A stretch of 64,000 bases of DNA from Torreya grandis (taxonomy: Eukaryota; Streptophyta; Pinopsida; Cupressales; Taxaceae). The DNA is taken from the NCBI GenBank assembly GCA_037957365.1, contig JARHVA010003635.1, positions 1,303,501-1,367,500 of the forward strand, given 5' to 3'. Below, piece by piece: positions 63,381 to 64,000 of the stretch. The stretch's first letter is position 1. Every line of letters begins with the position of its first letter. Below the pieces are notes generated by a model. It had not been told where the DNA came from, made no database searches, and saw nothing but the letters and a program-made list of their open reading frames with translations. A program made the translations under genes and the position numbers.

Positions 63381-64000
63381 ATAATTTTTATCTTATATAT
63401 CTTTTTTATATTAATGTTTAGGAATTATTCTTAATAATCCTCTCCATCTTATGTCTTCATGAAATGATGTCGATAAATGAGCTAAATAATCTCATGATGC
63501 TTGATAGAAGTTATTCCCTACTTAGAATATGGAGTAAATCATGAGGTGTTAATATTTGGGTAAAAGGTAACTATTGATACATGTGGATGGATTGGAAAGG
63601 ACCTAAAATACACCCTTGTATTTTTCCTCATGCTTAATTATGCCATCATATCCTCATAATGAATTTGTCAAGTGCCTTGAGCTGACATCCTCATCATTGG
63701 TCTTTTTCAAAAATGTTTTTCCCACATGATTTTTTGATTTATCTCATCATTGTGACATTATGTTACATTTCACATTTTAGAGACATATCCCAATTCATAC
63801 TTTCTATTGGAAAGGACATTTTAACTTTTTTAAATGACCTTTTCAATTAACCCCTTTTATATGATGTATTCAAATTTTGGAAAAATCTCATTTTAAAAAT
63901 GGATGGATTTGATATTTGGATAACTTAAATTTAATCATATACATATAAAAAAGTACGAAATACCTCAAATTTTTCATTATGTTGCCTTTTTCCTTAGGCT
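63381..64000. other. Unassigned AT-rich DNA
   Basis: No gene, repeat or element edge is recognised up to the end of the window. Confidence 0.5.

Overview
The window looks like nuclear intergenic DNA from a plant with a large genome. It is strongly AT-rich and poor in CpG, with long dinucleotide and trinucleotide microsatellites, and almost everything recognisable is an LTR retrotransposon in some state of decay. I found no intact host gene, tRNA, rRNA or CRISPR array. The old, undeleted, deeply nested elements (LTR pairs differ by roughly 8 to 25 percent in stretches compared by eye) would suit a gymnosperm or another slow-purging giant genome, but the lineage is an inference.

The centre (about 2.7 to 48.6 kb) is one stack of insertions, and most junctions can be proved from inside the window. 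Letters are my labels. Element B, a Ty3/gypsy element of Tat/Athila type on the + strand, is oldest: its reverse transcriptase is at 5.1-6.0 kb and its RNase H, archaeal-type RNase H and integrase are at 46.3-48.6 kb. Element A (+, 6038-46254, LTRs about 1.3 kb) split B. Element C (Ty1/copia, -, 6206-12528, with gag, protease, integrase, RT and RNase H) sits inside the 5' LTR of A. Element D (-, 14190-40743, LTRs about 3 kb) interrupts the gag of A; it has a copia-type gag with several zinc knuckles but no recognisable pol. Element E (Ty3/gypsy Tat-like, -, 23619-39917) sits inside the 5' LTR of D. E is the best preserved: its gag, protease, archaeal-type RNase H, RT, RNase H and integrase can all be read, and each of its 5-kb LTRs carries a long decayed reading frame of unknown function.

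East of the stack, 48.6-57.8 kb holds the 3' part of B and unassigned AT-rich DNA, with microsatellites and a degenerate satellite-like array near 55 kb. A compact element F (-, 57802-60806) follows; it has LTRs, a perfect initiator-Met primer site, a polypurine tract, a target duplication and a gag-protease remnant but no RT. The last 3 kb hold a short 21-bp repeat and a long minus-strand decayed frame with coiled-coil character.

The elements do not work together as a pathway. They record successive insertions, in the order B, A, then D and C, then E, with F separate. Three of them (A, D and F) lack recognisable RT and integrase and would have depended on enzymes from relatives such as C and E. 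Most in-frame stops fall where CAA, CAG, CGA or TGG would be expected, the mark of cytosine-methylation decay.
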